Made by a program: the position numbers and the translations under genes. The notes below the pieces were generated by a model, which made no database searches, was not told the origin of the DNA, and saw only the letters and a list, made by a program, of their open reading frames with translations. Shown here one piece after another: positions 9,555-17,441 of a stretch of 64,000 nucleotides of DNA (its first letter is position 1; the number at the start of each line of letters is the position of its first letter). This DNA comes from Tumebacillus flagellatus (GTDB lineage: Bacteria > Bacillota > Bacilli > Tumebacillales > Tumebacillaceae), in NCBI RefSeq assembly GCF_000714935.1, contig NZ_JMIR01000016.1:29814-93813 (forward strand), read 5' to 3'.

Positions 9555-10367
9555 ATGCTGCGCTCTCTTTACTCGGGTATCTCTGGTATGCGAGGTTTCC
9601 AAACCAAGTTGGACACCATCGGCAACAACGTAGCGAACGTCAACACCGCCGGTTTCAAGGCTGGCCGTGTCATGTTCAAAGACATCATGAGCCAAACCAT
9701 GCAAGGCGCGGGCGCCCCGGCCCAAGGCTTCGGCGGCACCAACCCGATCCAAGTCGGCTTGGGTTCGACGATCTCGGCGATTGACACCGTCATGAACGAC
9801 GGTTCGACCCAAGTCACGAACCGCCCGTTGGACTTTGCCATCCAGGGCAACGGCTTTTTCACCTTGGTCAATGACAACAACGAGACGTTCTATACCCGTC
9901 AAGGGAATTTCTACCTCGACAACGCCGGCAACTTGGTGAACTCCGACGGCTGGAAAGTCGCGGGTGCGGATGGGCAACCGATCGTTGTTGACATGACGAC
10001 CGTCAAGTCGTACACGTTCGACTCCAAGGGCAACCTCTACACCGTCCTGAACGACGGCACGACCGACGGAACACCGGTGGCGACCATCGGGTTGACGAAG
10101 TTTGCAAACCCGTCCGGTTTGGAGAAAGTCGGAGGGAGCTTGTTCCGTACTTCCGGAAACTCGGGCGACCCGCAACTCGGCGCTCCGGGCAGCACCGACG
10201 TCGGTCTTGGCACTCTTCAAGTCGGCGCGCTGGAAATGTCCAACGTCGACCTGACCAATGAATTTTCCGAAATGATCGTGGCACAGCGCGGTTTCCAAGC
10301 GAATTCCCGCACGATCACCGTTGCTGACGAAATTCTTCAAGAAGTCGTCAACCTCAAGCGCGGATAA
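9555..10367 (+). CDS. flgE: Flagellar hook protein (FlgE/FlgG family)
   Basis: 270 aa axial protein with the N-terminal SLYSGISGMRGFQTKLDTIG and NNVANVNTAGFK signatures and the C-terminal NEFSEMIVAQRGFQANSRT. In Bacillus the gene at this position encodes the short hook protein FlgE, which automated annotation often names FlgG because of its size. I call it the hook protein from its place after fliK and flgD. The ribosome binding site is AGAGGAGG. Confidence 0.88.
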   Translation: MLRSLYSGISGMRGFQTKLDTIGNNVANVNTAGFKAGRVMFKDIMSQTMQGAGAPAQGFGGTNPIQVGLGSTISAIDTVMNDGSTQVTNRPLDFAIQGNGFFTLVNDNNETFYTRQGNFYLDNAGNLVNSDGWKVAGADGQPIVVDMTTVKSYTFDSKGNLYTVLNDGTTDGTPVATIGLTKFANPSGLEKVGGSLFRTSGNSGDPQLGAPGSTDVGLGTLQVGALEMSNVDLTNEFSEMIVAQRGFQANSRTITVADEILQEVVNLKRG

Positions 10368-10384
10368 TCGGTGAATCGTAGACC

Positions 10385-10615
10385 ATGATTCCGGTCACTA
10401 AATTCAACCGCTCGACGGTGTACGTCAATGCGACGCTCGTCGAGCAGGTTGAATCTACGCCTGATACTGTGATCACGCTTGTCAACGGGAAGAAGCTGAT
10501 CGTACGTGAGACTGTCGAAGAAGTGCTGAAGATGGTCGAGGGTTACTACCGAAGAGTTGGACTTCTTGCTGTGCAAGTCCAACAGAATGCGGAGGAGACA
10601 GATGTTTCGGAATAA
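10385..10615 (+). CDS. swrD: SwrD/FlbD family small flagellar protein
   Basis: 76 aa. It carries the FlbD-family pattern: N-terminal VTKFN, then VNATLVEQVESTPDTVITL and NGKKLIVRETVEEV. In Bacillus subtilis SwrD (YlzI) lies at this same spot between the hook gene and fliL and raises motor power for swarming. The 3' end overlaps the start of fliL by 14 bases. Confidence 0.9.
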   Translation: MIPVTKFNRSTVYVNATLVEQVESTPDTVITLVNGKKLIVRETVEEVLKMVEGYYRRVGLLAVQVQQNAEETDVSE

Positions 10616-11036
10616 GGCATTTAATATTGTCTTACTGGTCATTATTTCTGTAATTTTGGTGGGCGTTCTCGGCCTTGTCGGGTATAAGATGTTTGGTGCC
10701 AAAAGCGCCGATGAACCCAAAGTGCCGTCGGCCAAGGAACTGTTGGCCAGCCAATTCGACATTGGCAAGATGACGACCAACCTGGCGGGCAACTCGCTGA
10801 TTCAAGCCACGATCTCCATCCAAGGCGACAGCTCCAAGATGAAGACCGAACTGGAAGAACGCAAAGTGCAAGTCCGCGATATCATCAACGCTGTCCTGCA
10901 CAAAACGACGCAGGCAGACCTGGAGAAGGCGGAAGGCATCGAGCTTCTGAAAGTTAATTTGATTGGCGAGTTGAACAAAGTGATGCTTGAGGGGAAAGTG
11001 ACGAACGTATACATCTCCGACATCGTTGTTCAATAA
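10602..11036 (+). CDS. fliL: Flagellar basal body-associated protein FliL
   Basis: 144 aa with one N-terminal TM helix (residues 7-30, FNIVLLVIISVILVGVLGLV) and an extracellular domain. FliL rings the stator units and supports torque. The ATG at 10602 is chosen because GGAGGAG (10591-10597) precedes it and the protein then begins MFRNKAFNIV; an upstream in-frame extension to 10557 lies inside swrD and lacks a site. Confidence 0.92.
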   Translation: MFRNKAFNIVLLVIISVILVGVLGLVGYKMFGAKSADEPKVPSAKELLASQFDIGKMTTNLAGNSLIQATISIQGDSSKMKTELEERKVQVRDIINAVLHKTTQADLEKAEGIELLKVNLIGELNKVMLEGKVTNVYISDIVVQ

Positions 11037-11067
11037 GAACACCCTGGGACAAAGGAGGTGATGACCG

Positions 11068-12066
11068 ATGGCTGAGGTCTTGTCACAAAGTGAAATCGAT
11101 GCCCTTTTATCCGCGCTTTCTACCGGTGAAATCTCTGCTGAAGAAATTCGCAAGGAAGACACCGACCGCAAGATCAAAGTATACGATTTCAAACGCGCCA
11201 TGCGGTTTTCCAAAGACCACATCCGCAGTATCACGCGGATCTTTGAAAACTTCGCGCGCCTGCTTACCACATACTTTTCAGCCCAATTGCGAACGTTCGT
11301 CCAGATCTCTGTGGTCTCTGTCGATCAACTGCCTTACGAAGAATTCATTCGATCGATCTCCAAGATGACCATTTTGAACGTCTTCAACTGCAGACCGCTC
11401 GAAGGCAAGTTCGTGATGGAAGTCCACCCGAACATCGCGTACGCGATGCTGGATCGCTTGCTTGGCGGTGCCGGCATGGGGACGGATATCCTGCGCGACT
11501 TGACGGAGATCGAGATGACGATTATGGAACGCGTGTTCGGGCGGGCGCTCGACAACTTCGAGGAAGCTTGGAAGGGCGTCGCAGAATTGGTGACTGAACT
11601 CGATCATTTGGAGGTCAACCCTCAGTTCTTGCAACTGGTGTCGCCAAACGAAACCGTTGCCGTTGTCTCCTTGTCGACCAAGATCGGGGAAATTACCGGG
11701 ATGATCAACATCTGTATGCCGCACGTTGTGTTGGAGCCGATCATCCCCAAACTCTCCACCCACTACTGGATGGGTACTTCGAAAAGCACCAAGGACTTCT
11801 CGGAGGAATGGGAAGCCATCCGTCTAAACCTTGGGAAGACCCAAGTGCCGTTGATTGCAGAGTTGGGTTCCTCGACGATCTCCGTAGGCGAATTTCTCGC
11901 TTTGAATGTAGGAGATGTCATCTCGCTGGATCAAGACGTCAAAGCGAAGCTCCAACTGAAAGTGGGAGAACGCTTGAAGTTCTTGGGACAGCCGGGAACC
12001 GTACGCGGCAAAGTCGCGGTGCAGATTTCACAAGTAATAGAAGAAGGAGTGGGCGCAGATGAATAA
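11068..12066 (+). CDS. fliM: Flagellar motor switch protein FliM
   Basis: 332 aa C-ring protein. The N-terminal peptide LSQSEIDALLSAL is the binding site for phosphorylated CheY. A CheC-like middle domain follows, and a SpoA/FliN-like C-terminal domain sits at about residues 250-325. The ribosome binding site AAGGAGGTG ends 7 bases before the ATG. The stop overlaps the fliY start by 8 bases. Confidence 0.98.
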   Translation: MAEVLSQSEIDALLSALSTGEISAEEIRKEDTDRKIKVYDFKRAMRFSKDHIRSITRIFENFARLLTTYFSAQLRTFVQISVVSVDQLPYEEFIRSISKMTILNVFNCRPLEGKFVMEVHPNIAYAMLDRLLGGAGMGTDILRDLTEIEMTIMERVFGRALDNFEEAWKGVAELVTELDHLEVNPQFLQLVSPNETVAVVSLSTKIGEITGMINICMPHVVLEPIIPKLSTHYWMGTSKSTKDFSEEWEAIRLNLGKTQVPLIAELGSSTISVGEFLALNVGDVISLDQDVKAKLQLKVGERLKFLGQPGTVRGKVAVQISQVIEEGVGADE

Positions 12067-13444
12067 AGATGTGTTGTCTCAACAAGAAATCGATGCGCTC
12101 CTTAGGCAGAATGGCGACGACGACGACACCGATCCGAACTCGGACGGAATCCGCTTGAGCGATTACCTGAGCGACTTCGAGACCGACGCGCTTGGAGAGA
12201 TCGGGAACATCTCGTTCGGAACAGCGGCAACAGCGCTTTCGACTTTGTTGAGACAAAAAGTAGACATCACGACCCCGAAAGTGACAGCCGTTCTCCGCAG
12301 CTCCTTGAGCAACGATTTCCCGTTGCCGCATGTGGCGATCAAAGTGGAATATACGGACGGGTTCATCGGGGCCAACGTCTTGGCCATTCGCGTTGAGGAT
12401 GCACAGATCATTGCGGACCTGATGATGGGGGGAGACGGAACGACAGCTCCGTCCGAACTCAACGAACTTCATCTCTCCGCGGTGGCGGAAGCGATGAACC
12501 AGATGATGGGCTCCGCTTCCACCTCGATGTCGACGATTTTCAACATGATGGTCAACATCACTCCGCCGATCGTGGACGTGATGGACTTTGACAACAAGCA
12601 GTCGGCGTCTCTATTCCCGGATGACGAAGTTTTGATCAAGATTTCGTTCCGACTGATCATCGGCACGTTGATCGACTCGCACATCATGCAATTGGTTCCG
12701 GTTTCGTTCGCCAAAGACATGATCTCCAAACTGACGGGCGGCATGAGCGAAGAGCCTGAACCGGCTCCGGCTCCGGCTCCGCAATCTGCTCCTGCAGCGT
12801 CCATGCCGGAACCGACTCCGGTCGCTGCGGCAGCGCCTGTGCAACAGCCTGCAGCCCAACCGCAGCCTGTTCAACAACCGATGTATGAAGCACCAGTTTC
12901 TTCCGGCGTTCCCGGACAATATCCGCCGCAACAACCGCAGAACTATCCGCCGCAACCAATGTATGCGGAACAAGTACCTGCCGGTTACCCGCCGTATCCG
13001 CAGCCGTATCCGCCGCAATACGCGTATCCTCCGTATCCGCAACAATACCCGCCGCAAGGATATCCGGGGTATGGAGATCCGGCTGCGCAGGCCGCTACTA
13101 ATCAACCGCGTCCGGTTCAGCCGAATGTCAATGTACAAGCTGCTCAATTCCAATCGTTCGAGACGTCCGAGATGACTGGCTCACAAGGGAATCTTGACCT
13201 CTTGCTAGATATCCCGCTTTCGATTACTGTTGAGTTAGGACGTACGAAGAAATTAATTCGCGACATTTTGGAACTCGTACCCGGTTCCATCGTACAATTG
13301 GATAAATTGGCGGGGGACCCGGTTGATATCATGGTCAACAACAAGTTGGTCGCCAAAGGAGAAGTCGTGGTCATTGACGAAAACTTTGGTGTACGGGTAA
13401 CTGATATCATTTCACCGGCAGAACGAGTTCGCAAATTACAGTAA
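12059..13444 (+). CDS. fliY: Flagellar motor switch phosphatase FliY
   Basis: 461 aa, longer than Bacillus subtilis FliY (about 378). The N-terminal LSQQEIDALL resembles the FliM CheY-binding peptide. A CheC-type phosphatase domain carries two E..N motifs (ALGEIGNISFGTAA and AVAEAMNQMMGSA). Residues about 228-352 are a Pro/Gln/Tyr-rich linker, and the FliN domain forms the C-terminus (about 375-461). It dephosphorylates CheY-P at the switch and forms the C ring with FliM. Confidence 0.95.
   Translation: MNKDVLSQQEIDALLRQNGDDDDTDPNSDGIRLSDYLSDFETDALGEIGNISFGTAATALSTLLRQKVDITTPKVTAVLRSSLSNDFPLPHVAIKVEYTDGFIGANVLAIRVEDAQIIADLMMGGDGTTAPSELNELHLSAVAEAMNQMMGSASTSMSTIFNMMVNITPPIVDVMDFDNKQSASLFPDDEVLIKISFRLIIGTLIDSHIMQLVPVSFAKDMISKLTGGMSEEPEPAPAPAPQSAPAASMPEPTPVAAAAPVQQPAAQPQPVQQPMYEAPVSSGVPGQYPPQQPQNYPPQPMYAEQVPAGYPPYPQPYPPQYAYPPYPQQYPPQGYPGYGDPAAQAATNQPRPVQPNVNVQAAQFQSFETSEMTGSQGNLDLLLDIPLSITVELGRTKKLIRDILELVPGSIVQLDKLAGDPVDIMVNNKLVAKGEVVVIDENFGVRVTDIISPAERVRKLQ
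12740..13110 (+). repeat. Low-complexity Pro/Gln/Tyr repeat inside fliY
   Basis: The DNA encodes short imperfect repeats, first alternating Pro-Ala, then YPPQ and PPYPQ units. The result is a long disordered linker between the phosphatase and FliN domains. It explains the unusual length of the protein. Confidence 0.8.
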
Positions 13445-13466
13445 TTAGACTAGGGGGAACCAAACA

Positions 13467-13829
13467 ATGTCTCACAAAATCTTGATCGTTGACGATGCGG
13501 CATTCATGCGAATGATGATTAAGGAAATCCTTACCCGCAATGGCTACAACGTAGTAGGCGAAGCACAAGACGGCGCACAAGCTGTTGAAAAATACAAAGA
13601 ATTGCGCCCGGACCTCGTTACGATGGACATCACGATGCCGGAGATGGACGGGATTCACGCACTGAAAGAAATTCGTGCGTTTGATGCCAACGCTCGTGTC
13701 ATCATGTGCTCGGCAATGGGCCAGCAAGCGATGGTTATCGATGCGATTCAAGCGGGTGCAAAGGACTTCATCGTCAAACCGTTCCAAGCAGATCGTGTTA
13801 TCGAAGCGATCAAGAAAACTTTGGGCTAA
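13467..13829 (+). CDS. cheY: Chemotaxis response regulator CheY
   Basis: 120 aa single receiver domain. The acidic pocket (IVDDAAF), the phosphoacceptor Asp near residue 54 (DLVTMDITMPEMDG) and the switch lysine (AKDFIVKPF) are present. CheA phosphorylates it; CheY-P binds FliM, and FliY and CheC remove the phosphate. It sits directly after fliY, as in Bacillus subtilis. Confidence 0.98.
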   Translation: MSHKILIVDDAAFMRMMIKEILTRNGYNVVGEAQDGAQAVEKYKELRPDLVTMDITMPEMDGIHALKEIRAFDANARVIMCSAMGQQAMVIDAIQAGAKDFIVKPFQADRVIEAIKKTLG

Positions 13830-13868
13830 GCGTTCCCTGAACGTCAACATTTTAGAAAGGGTGGGGTC

Positions 13869-14501
13869 ATGCGACTGACAATACCTCGCACGATAACGAC
13901 TTGGTCTGTTGCACTGGGTACCCTTTGGTTTGCCTCCCCACCTCATGTGTTGGCGGTTGGTGAAAACGTCACGAAGGCGATTCAAGACAAGCAAAAAGGC
14001 ACCGCTCCGGCGGAGCTACCAACTGCCACAGGCGATGGTTCGCTTTTTTGGTCCTTGCTGCAATTGGTTTTTGCCTTGGGGATCATCATCGCAATCATCT
14101 ACTTTTTGATTCGCTTCCTTTCCCAGAAAACGAATCTGTCTCGTAATCAAGCGTTCCAGTCGTTGGGCGCTCAGGCACTGGGGAAGGATCGCTCGGTTCA
14201 CTTGATCTCCGTAGGGGACAAAGTCTACCTGCTCGGGGTGGGGGAAACTGTTACGCTGCTCGATACCGTGACAGATGCGCAACTGATCGAACAATTGCGG
14301 GAGAATGCCCAGCAACCGATGGTGCGTCCTGTGCCCGGTTTGCAAACTTGGATGAATCGTCTGCGCCCCAAAGCAAACGCACAGGCCGAAGAACTACAAG
14401 TGGAAGAATTGCCGTTTGACGCCGCTTTGCGAGAAAAACTTCACAACTTGAAGGAAAGGCGTCAACAGACGGTCGACGATTGGCAGGATCCATCGAAATG
14501 A
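13869..14501 (+). CDS. fliO: Flagellar export protein FliO (FliZ)
   Basis: 210 aa with an N-terminal hydrophobic segment that looks like a signal peptide, a TM helix at about residues 57-79 (LLQLVFALGIIIAIIYFLI), and a cytoplasmic FliO domain (GAQALGKDRSVHLISVGDK). FliO helps assemble the FliP pore of the export gate. Its stop overlaps the fliP ATG in an ATGA. Confidence 0.9.
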   Translation: MRLTIPRTITTWSVALGTLWFASPPHVLAVGENVTKAIQDKQKGTAPAELPTATGDGSLFWSLLQLVFALGIIIAIIYFLIRFLSQKTNLSRNQAFQSLGAQALGKDRSVHLISVGDKVYLLGVGETVTLLDTVTDAQLIEQLRENAQQPMVRPVPGLQTWMNRLRPKANAQAEELQVEELPFDAALREKLHNLKERRQQTVDDWQDPSK

Positions 14502-15256
14502 AAAACTTGAGAGTTCTCTTTCTTTTCGTCGTCATGCTGCTGGCTCTAACGTGGTCCCATCCGGCGCTTGCCGAGGGGACCGTCATCCCAGGGGTGAACA
14601 TCGGCGTTTCGACCTCGGACAACCCTGAATCCGTTGCGACTTCCTTGCAGATCATCACCATCTTGACGGTGCTTTCGTTGGCGCCGTCCATCTTGGTATT
14701 GATGACCTGCTTTACTCGCATCGTTGTGGTGTTAGGGTTTGTGCGCAACGCTTTGGCGTTGCAACAGATGCCGCCGACGCAGGTGCTGGTCGGTTTGGCG
14801 TTGTTCATGACGTTGTTTGTTATGTATCCGACTTTTAACCAGATCAACGACCAGGCACTTCAACCCTACTTGCACGGTCAACTGACACAGACGCAAGCGC
14901 TGACCCAAGCCGAGGTTCCTCTGAAGCACTTCATGGCGAACCAGACGCGCCCGCAGGACTTGCAACTGTTCTTGGATTACCGCAAGCAGGCGTTGCCTGA
15001 CTCCGTGGAAGCCATTCCGCTCTCCACGTTGGTTCCGTCCTATGTCATCAGTGAGTTGAAGACAGCGTTTGAGCTAGGGTTCATGATCTTCATCCCGTTC
15101 TTGATCATCGACATGGTCGTCGCGAGTGTGTTGATGTCAATGGGGATGATGATGCTGCCGCCAGTGATGATCTCCATGCCGTTCAAGGTTTTGTTGTTCA
15201 TCATGGTCGACGGTTGGTATCTCGTCGTCAAGTCCCTGTTAACCGGTTACCAATAA
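14498..15256 (+). CDS. fliP: Flagellar export gate protein FliP
   Basis: 252 aa polytopic membrane protein of the type III export gate. It has an N-terminal signal peptide (VLFLFVVMLLALTWSHPALA), the conserved LAPSILVLMTCFTRIVVVLG and a C-terminal FIPFLIIDMVVASVLMSMGM. I start it at the ATG at 14498, which overlaps the fliO stop; an in-frame TTG at 14480 lies deep in fliO. Confidence 0.96.
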   Translation: MKNLRVLFLFVVMLLALTWSHPALAEGTVIPGVNIGVSTSDNPESVATSLQIITILTVLSLAPSILVLMTCFTRIVVVLGFVRNALALQQMPPTQVLVGLALFMTLFVMYPTFNQINDQALQPYLHGQLTQTQALTQAEVPLKHFMANQTRPQDLQLFLDYRKQALPDSVEAIPLSTLVPSYVISELKTAFELGFMIFIPFLIIDMVVASVLMSMGMMMLPPVMISMPFKVLLFIMVDGWYLVVKSLLTGYQ

Positions 15257-15278
15257 GGGTTTGGGAAGGGTGTAGCGC

Positions 15279-15548
15279 GTGAGCAGTGATTTTGTACTCT
15301 CGCTCGGTCAAAACGCCATCTGGACGATGCTCAAGATCTGTGCGCCACTGCTTGGGGTCGGACTTTTGGTCGGGTTGATCGTCAGCGTGTTTCAAGCCAC
15401 CACGCAAATTCAAGAGCAATCGTTGCAGTTCATTCCGAAGTTAATTGCGGTGTTCGCCGCGATGTTGATCTTCGGGCCGTGGATGCTGTCGCTGACTCTG
15501 GACTTTACGCGTGGAATTTTAGGCAACCTCAGTTCGTTTATTCGATAG
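15279..15548 (+). CDS. fliQ: Flagellar export gate protein FliQ
   Basis: 89 aa with two TM helices (LKICAPLLGVGLLVGLIVSV and FIPKLIAVFAAMLIFGPWML), the standard FliQ size and layout. Four or five copies surround the FliP/FliR core of the export gate. It starts at the GTG at 15279 after GGGAAGGG, between fliP and fliR. Confidence 0.96.
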   Translation: MSSDFVLSLGQNAIWTMLKICAPLLGVGLLVGLIVSVFQATTQIQEQSLQFIPKLIAVFAAMLIFGPWMLSLTLDFTRGILGNLSSFIR

Positions 15549-15560
15549 GGGCGATATCCG

Positions 15561-16346
15561 ATGCTAGATGTCGCACTTCAGTATACGCAGATCTTTCTCC
15601 TAGTACTCGTCCGCATGTCCAGCTTCTTTTTCCTGACGCCGTTTTTTGGAACCCGGAACGTCCCGGCGGCCGTGAAAACGGGGCTGGCTTTTTTGTTGAC
15701 GATCATCGTTACACCTGCAATCGCTGCGACGGAGTCGGGTGCTTCGTACGCGGGAGCCTCGTTTGCCGACTTGGTGCTGGTTTTGCTCAAAGAAGCGATG
15801 GTAGGAGTGACACTCGGCTTGACTGCCGCGATGATCTTCGCCGCCGTTCAGGTGGGAGGGATGTTCATCGACCTTCAGATCGGCTTCGCGATGGCAAACG
15901 TTTTTGACCCGATGTCCGGCGCCTCGTCGCCGCTGACCGGTCAATTCAAGTATGCACTCGCGTTTTTGCTGTTTCTGGGTCTTGACGGACATCACGGATT
16001 GATTACAGCAATGCTGCAAAGCTACAATTTCGTGCCGATCGGCGTTTTTCAGGTTTCGGACAACCTGATGTCGGTGCTGATGCAGACGTTCTCGGCGATG
16101 TTCTTGCTGGGGTTGAAAGTGGCCATCCCGGTGGTCGCCACACTGTTTTTGGTAGACTTCGGGTTTGCGATGCTTTCAAAAGCTGTGCCGCAGATGAACG
16201 TGTTTGCGCTGGGAATGTCTGTGAAGACCGTGGTTGGCGGACTGATGATCATCGTGGTGATGCCGGCTTTTGTTTATCTTCTTCGCGGGTTGTTTCATAC
16301 GATGTTCGACAAGATGGACACCCTTTTGCGAGTGCTGGGAGGATAA
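15561..16346 (+). CDS. fliR: Flagellar export gate protein FliR
   Basis: 261 aa, about six hydrophobic segments, with the family's N-terminal FFLTPFFGTRNVPAAVK and the AGGMFIDLQ-like segment (VQVGGMFIDLQIGFAMANVF). FliR completes the helical FliP5-FliQ4-FliR1 core. flhB begins 4 bases after its stop, in line with the functional pairing of FliR and FlhB. Confidence 0.96.
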   Translation: MLDVALQYTQIFLLVLVRMSSFFFLTPFFGTRNVPAAVKTGLAFLLTIIVTPAIAATESGASYAGASFADLVLVLLKEAMVGVTLGLTAAMIFAAVQVGGMFIDLQIGFAMANVFDPMSGASSPLTGQFKYALAFLLFLGLDGHHGLITAMLQSYNFVPIGVFQVSDNLMSVLMQTFSAMFLLGLKVAIPVVATLFLVDFGFAMLSKAVPQMNVFALGMSVKTVVGGLMIIVVMPAFVYLLRGLFHTMFDKMDTLLRVLGG

Positions 16347-16349
16347 GTC

Positions 16350-17426
16350 ATGATCAAATTAAATCTCCAGTACTTTGCAGGTGAGAAGACAGAGAAACCG
16401 ACAGCCAAGAAACGGGGAGACGCCCGAAAAAAAGGGCAGGTCGCGAGAAGTCAAGAATTCGGCCAAGCGGCTGTGCTCTTGAGCGGTCTTTTCACCTTGA
16501 AACTTCTCTCCGGGTACTACATGAACCAGTTGACGCACTTGTTTCAGGTGAACTTCACCAGCAAGTTGACGTACCAACTCACCGATCAATCGGTGATTCC
16601 GTTGTTCATAGAAATGCTTTTGCAACTGGCAAAACTGATTCTGCCGATTGCCGGCGTTGTCATGGTCATCGGTGCTTTCACCTCGTATTTGCAAGTGGGC
16701 ACGTTGTTTACTTTAAAGCCGCTCATGCCTGACTTCTCCAAGATCAATCCGCTCTCGGGATTTAAGCGGATCTTCTCGATGCGTACGTTCGTGGACCTTT
16801 TGAAGTCGATCTTAAAAATGGGAGCTATCGGCTTCATCGTCTACAGTGAAATCAGCAAGGACTGGGTTCGAGTTTCACGGCTTGGCGACATGGATGTTTC
16901 CGACATGCTCTCTGTCGTCGCTTCCTTGGCCTACGGGATCTTCTGGAAAGTCGGTTTCGCCATGTTGGCGCTCGCGGTCGCCGACTTTCTCTACCAGCGT
17001 TTCGACTTTGAACGCAACTTGAAAATGTCCAAGCAAGAAGTCAAGGAAGAGTACAAGCAACAAGAAGGGAGCCCTGAAGTTAAGGCCAAAATCAAAGAGC
17101 GTCAGCGCGCTATGGCGATGCGCCGCATGATGGCGGACGTCCCCAAAGCGGACGTCGTCATCACCAACCCGACGCACTTTGCCATCGCCCTGAAGTATGA
17201 TTCGAACTCTATGGAATCTCCGCAGGTGATCGCCAAGGGTGTCGACGAAACCGCCCAACGCATCAAAAAAATCGCCCGCGAAAGCAACGTGATCTGCGTC
17301 GAAAACCGCCCACTCGCGCAAACGCTCTACAGAACGGTTGAGATCGGGGAGTCGATTCCAGGCGATCTCTTCCAAGCGGTTGCCGAAGTGCTCGCGTATG
17401 TATACAGACTAAAAGGCAAGGTGTAG
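16350..17426 (+). CDS. flhB: Flagellar export switch protein FlhB
   Basis: 358 aa. Four TM helices lie in the first 215 residues. The cytoplasmic domain contains the self-cleaving NPTH motif (VVITNPTHFAIALKY), which with FliK switches the export specificity from hook to filament. The N-terminus (FAGEKTEKPTAKKR) is typical. No changes to the cleavage site are seen. Confidence 0.98.
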   Translation: MIKLNLQYFAGEKTEKPTAKKRGDARKKGQVARSQEFGQAAVLLSGLFTLKLLSGYYMNQLTHLFQVNFTSKLTYQLTDQSVIPLFIEMLLQLAKLILPIAGVVMVIGAFTSYLQVGTLFTLKPLMPDFSKINPLSGFKRIFSMRTFVDLLKSILKMGAIGFIVYSEISKDWVRVSRLGDMDVSDMLSVVASLAYGIFWKVGFAMLALAVADFLYQRFDFERNLKMSKQEVKEEYKQQEGSPEVKAKIKERQRAMAMRRMMADVPKADVVITNPTHFAIALKYDSNSMESPQVIAKGVDETAQRIKKIARESNVICVENRPLAQTLYRTVEIGESIPGDLFQAVAEVLAYVYRLKGKV

Positions 17427-17441
17427 GTAGGAGGGACCGAG

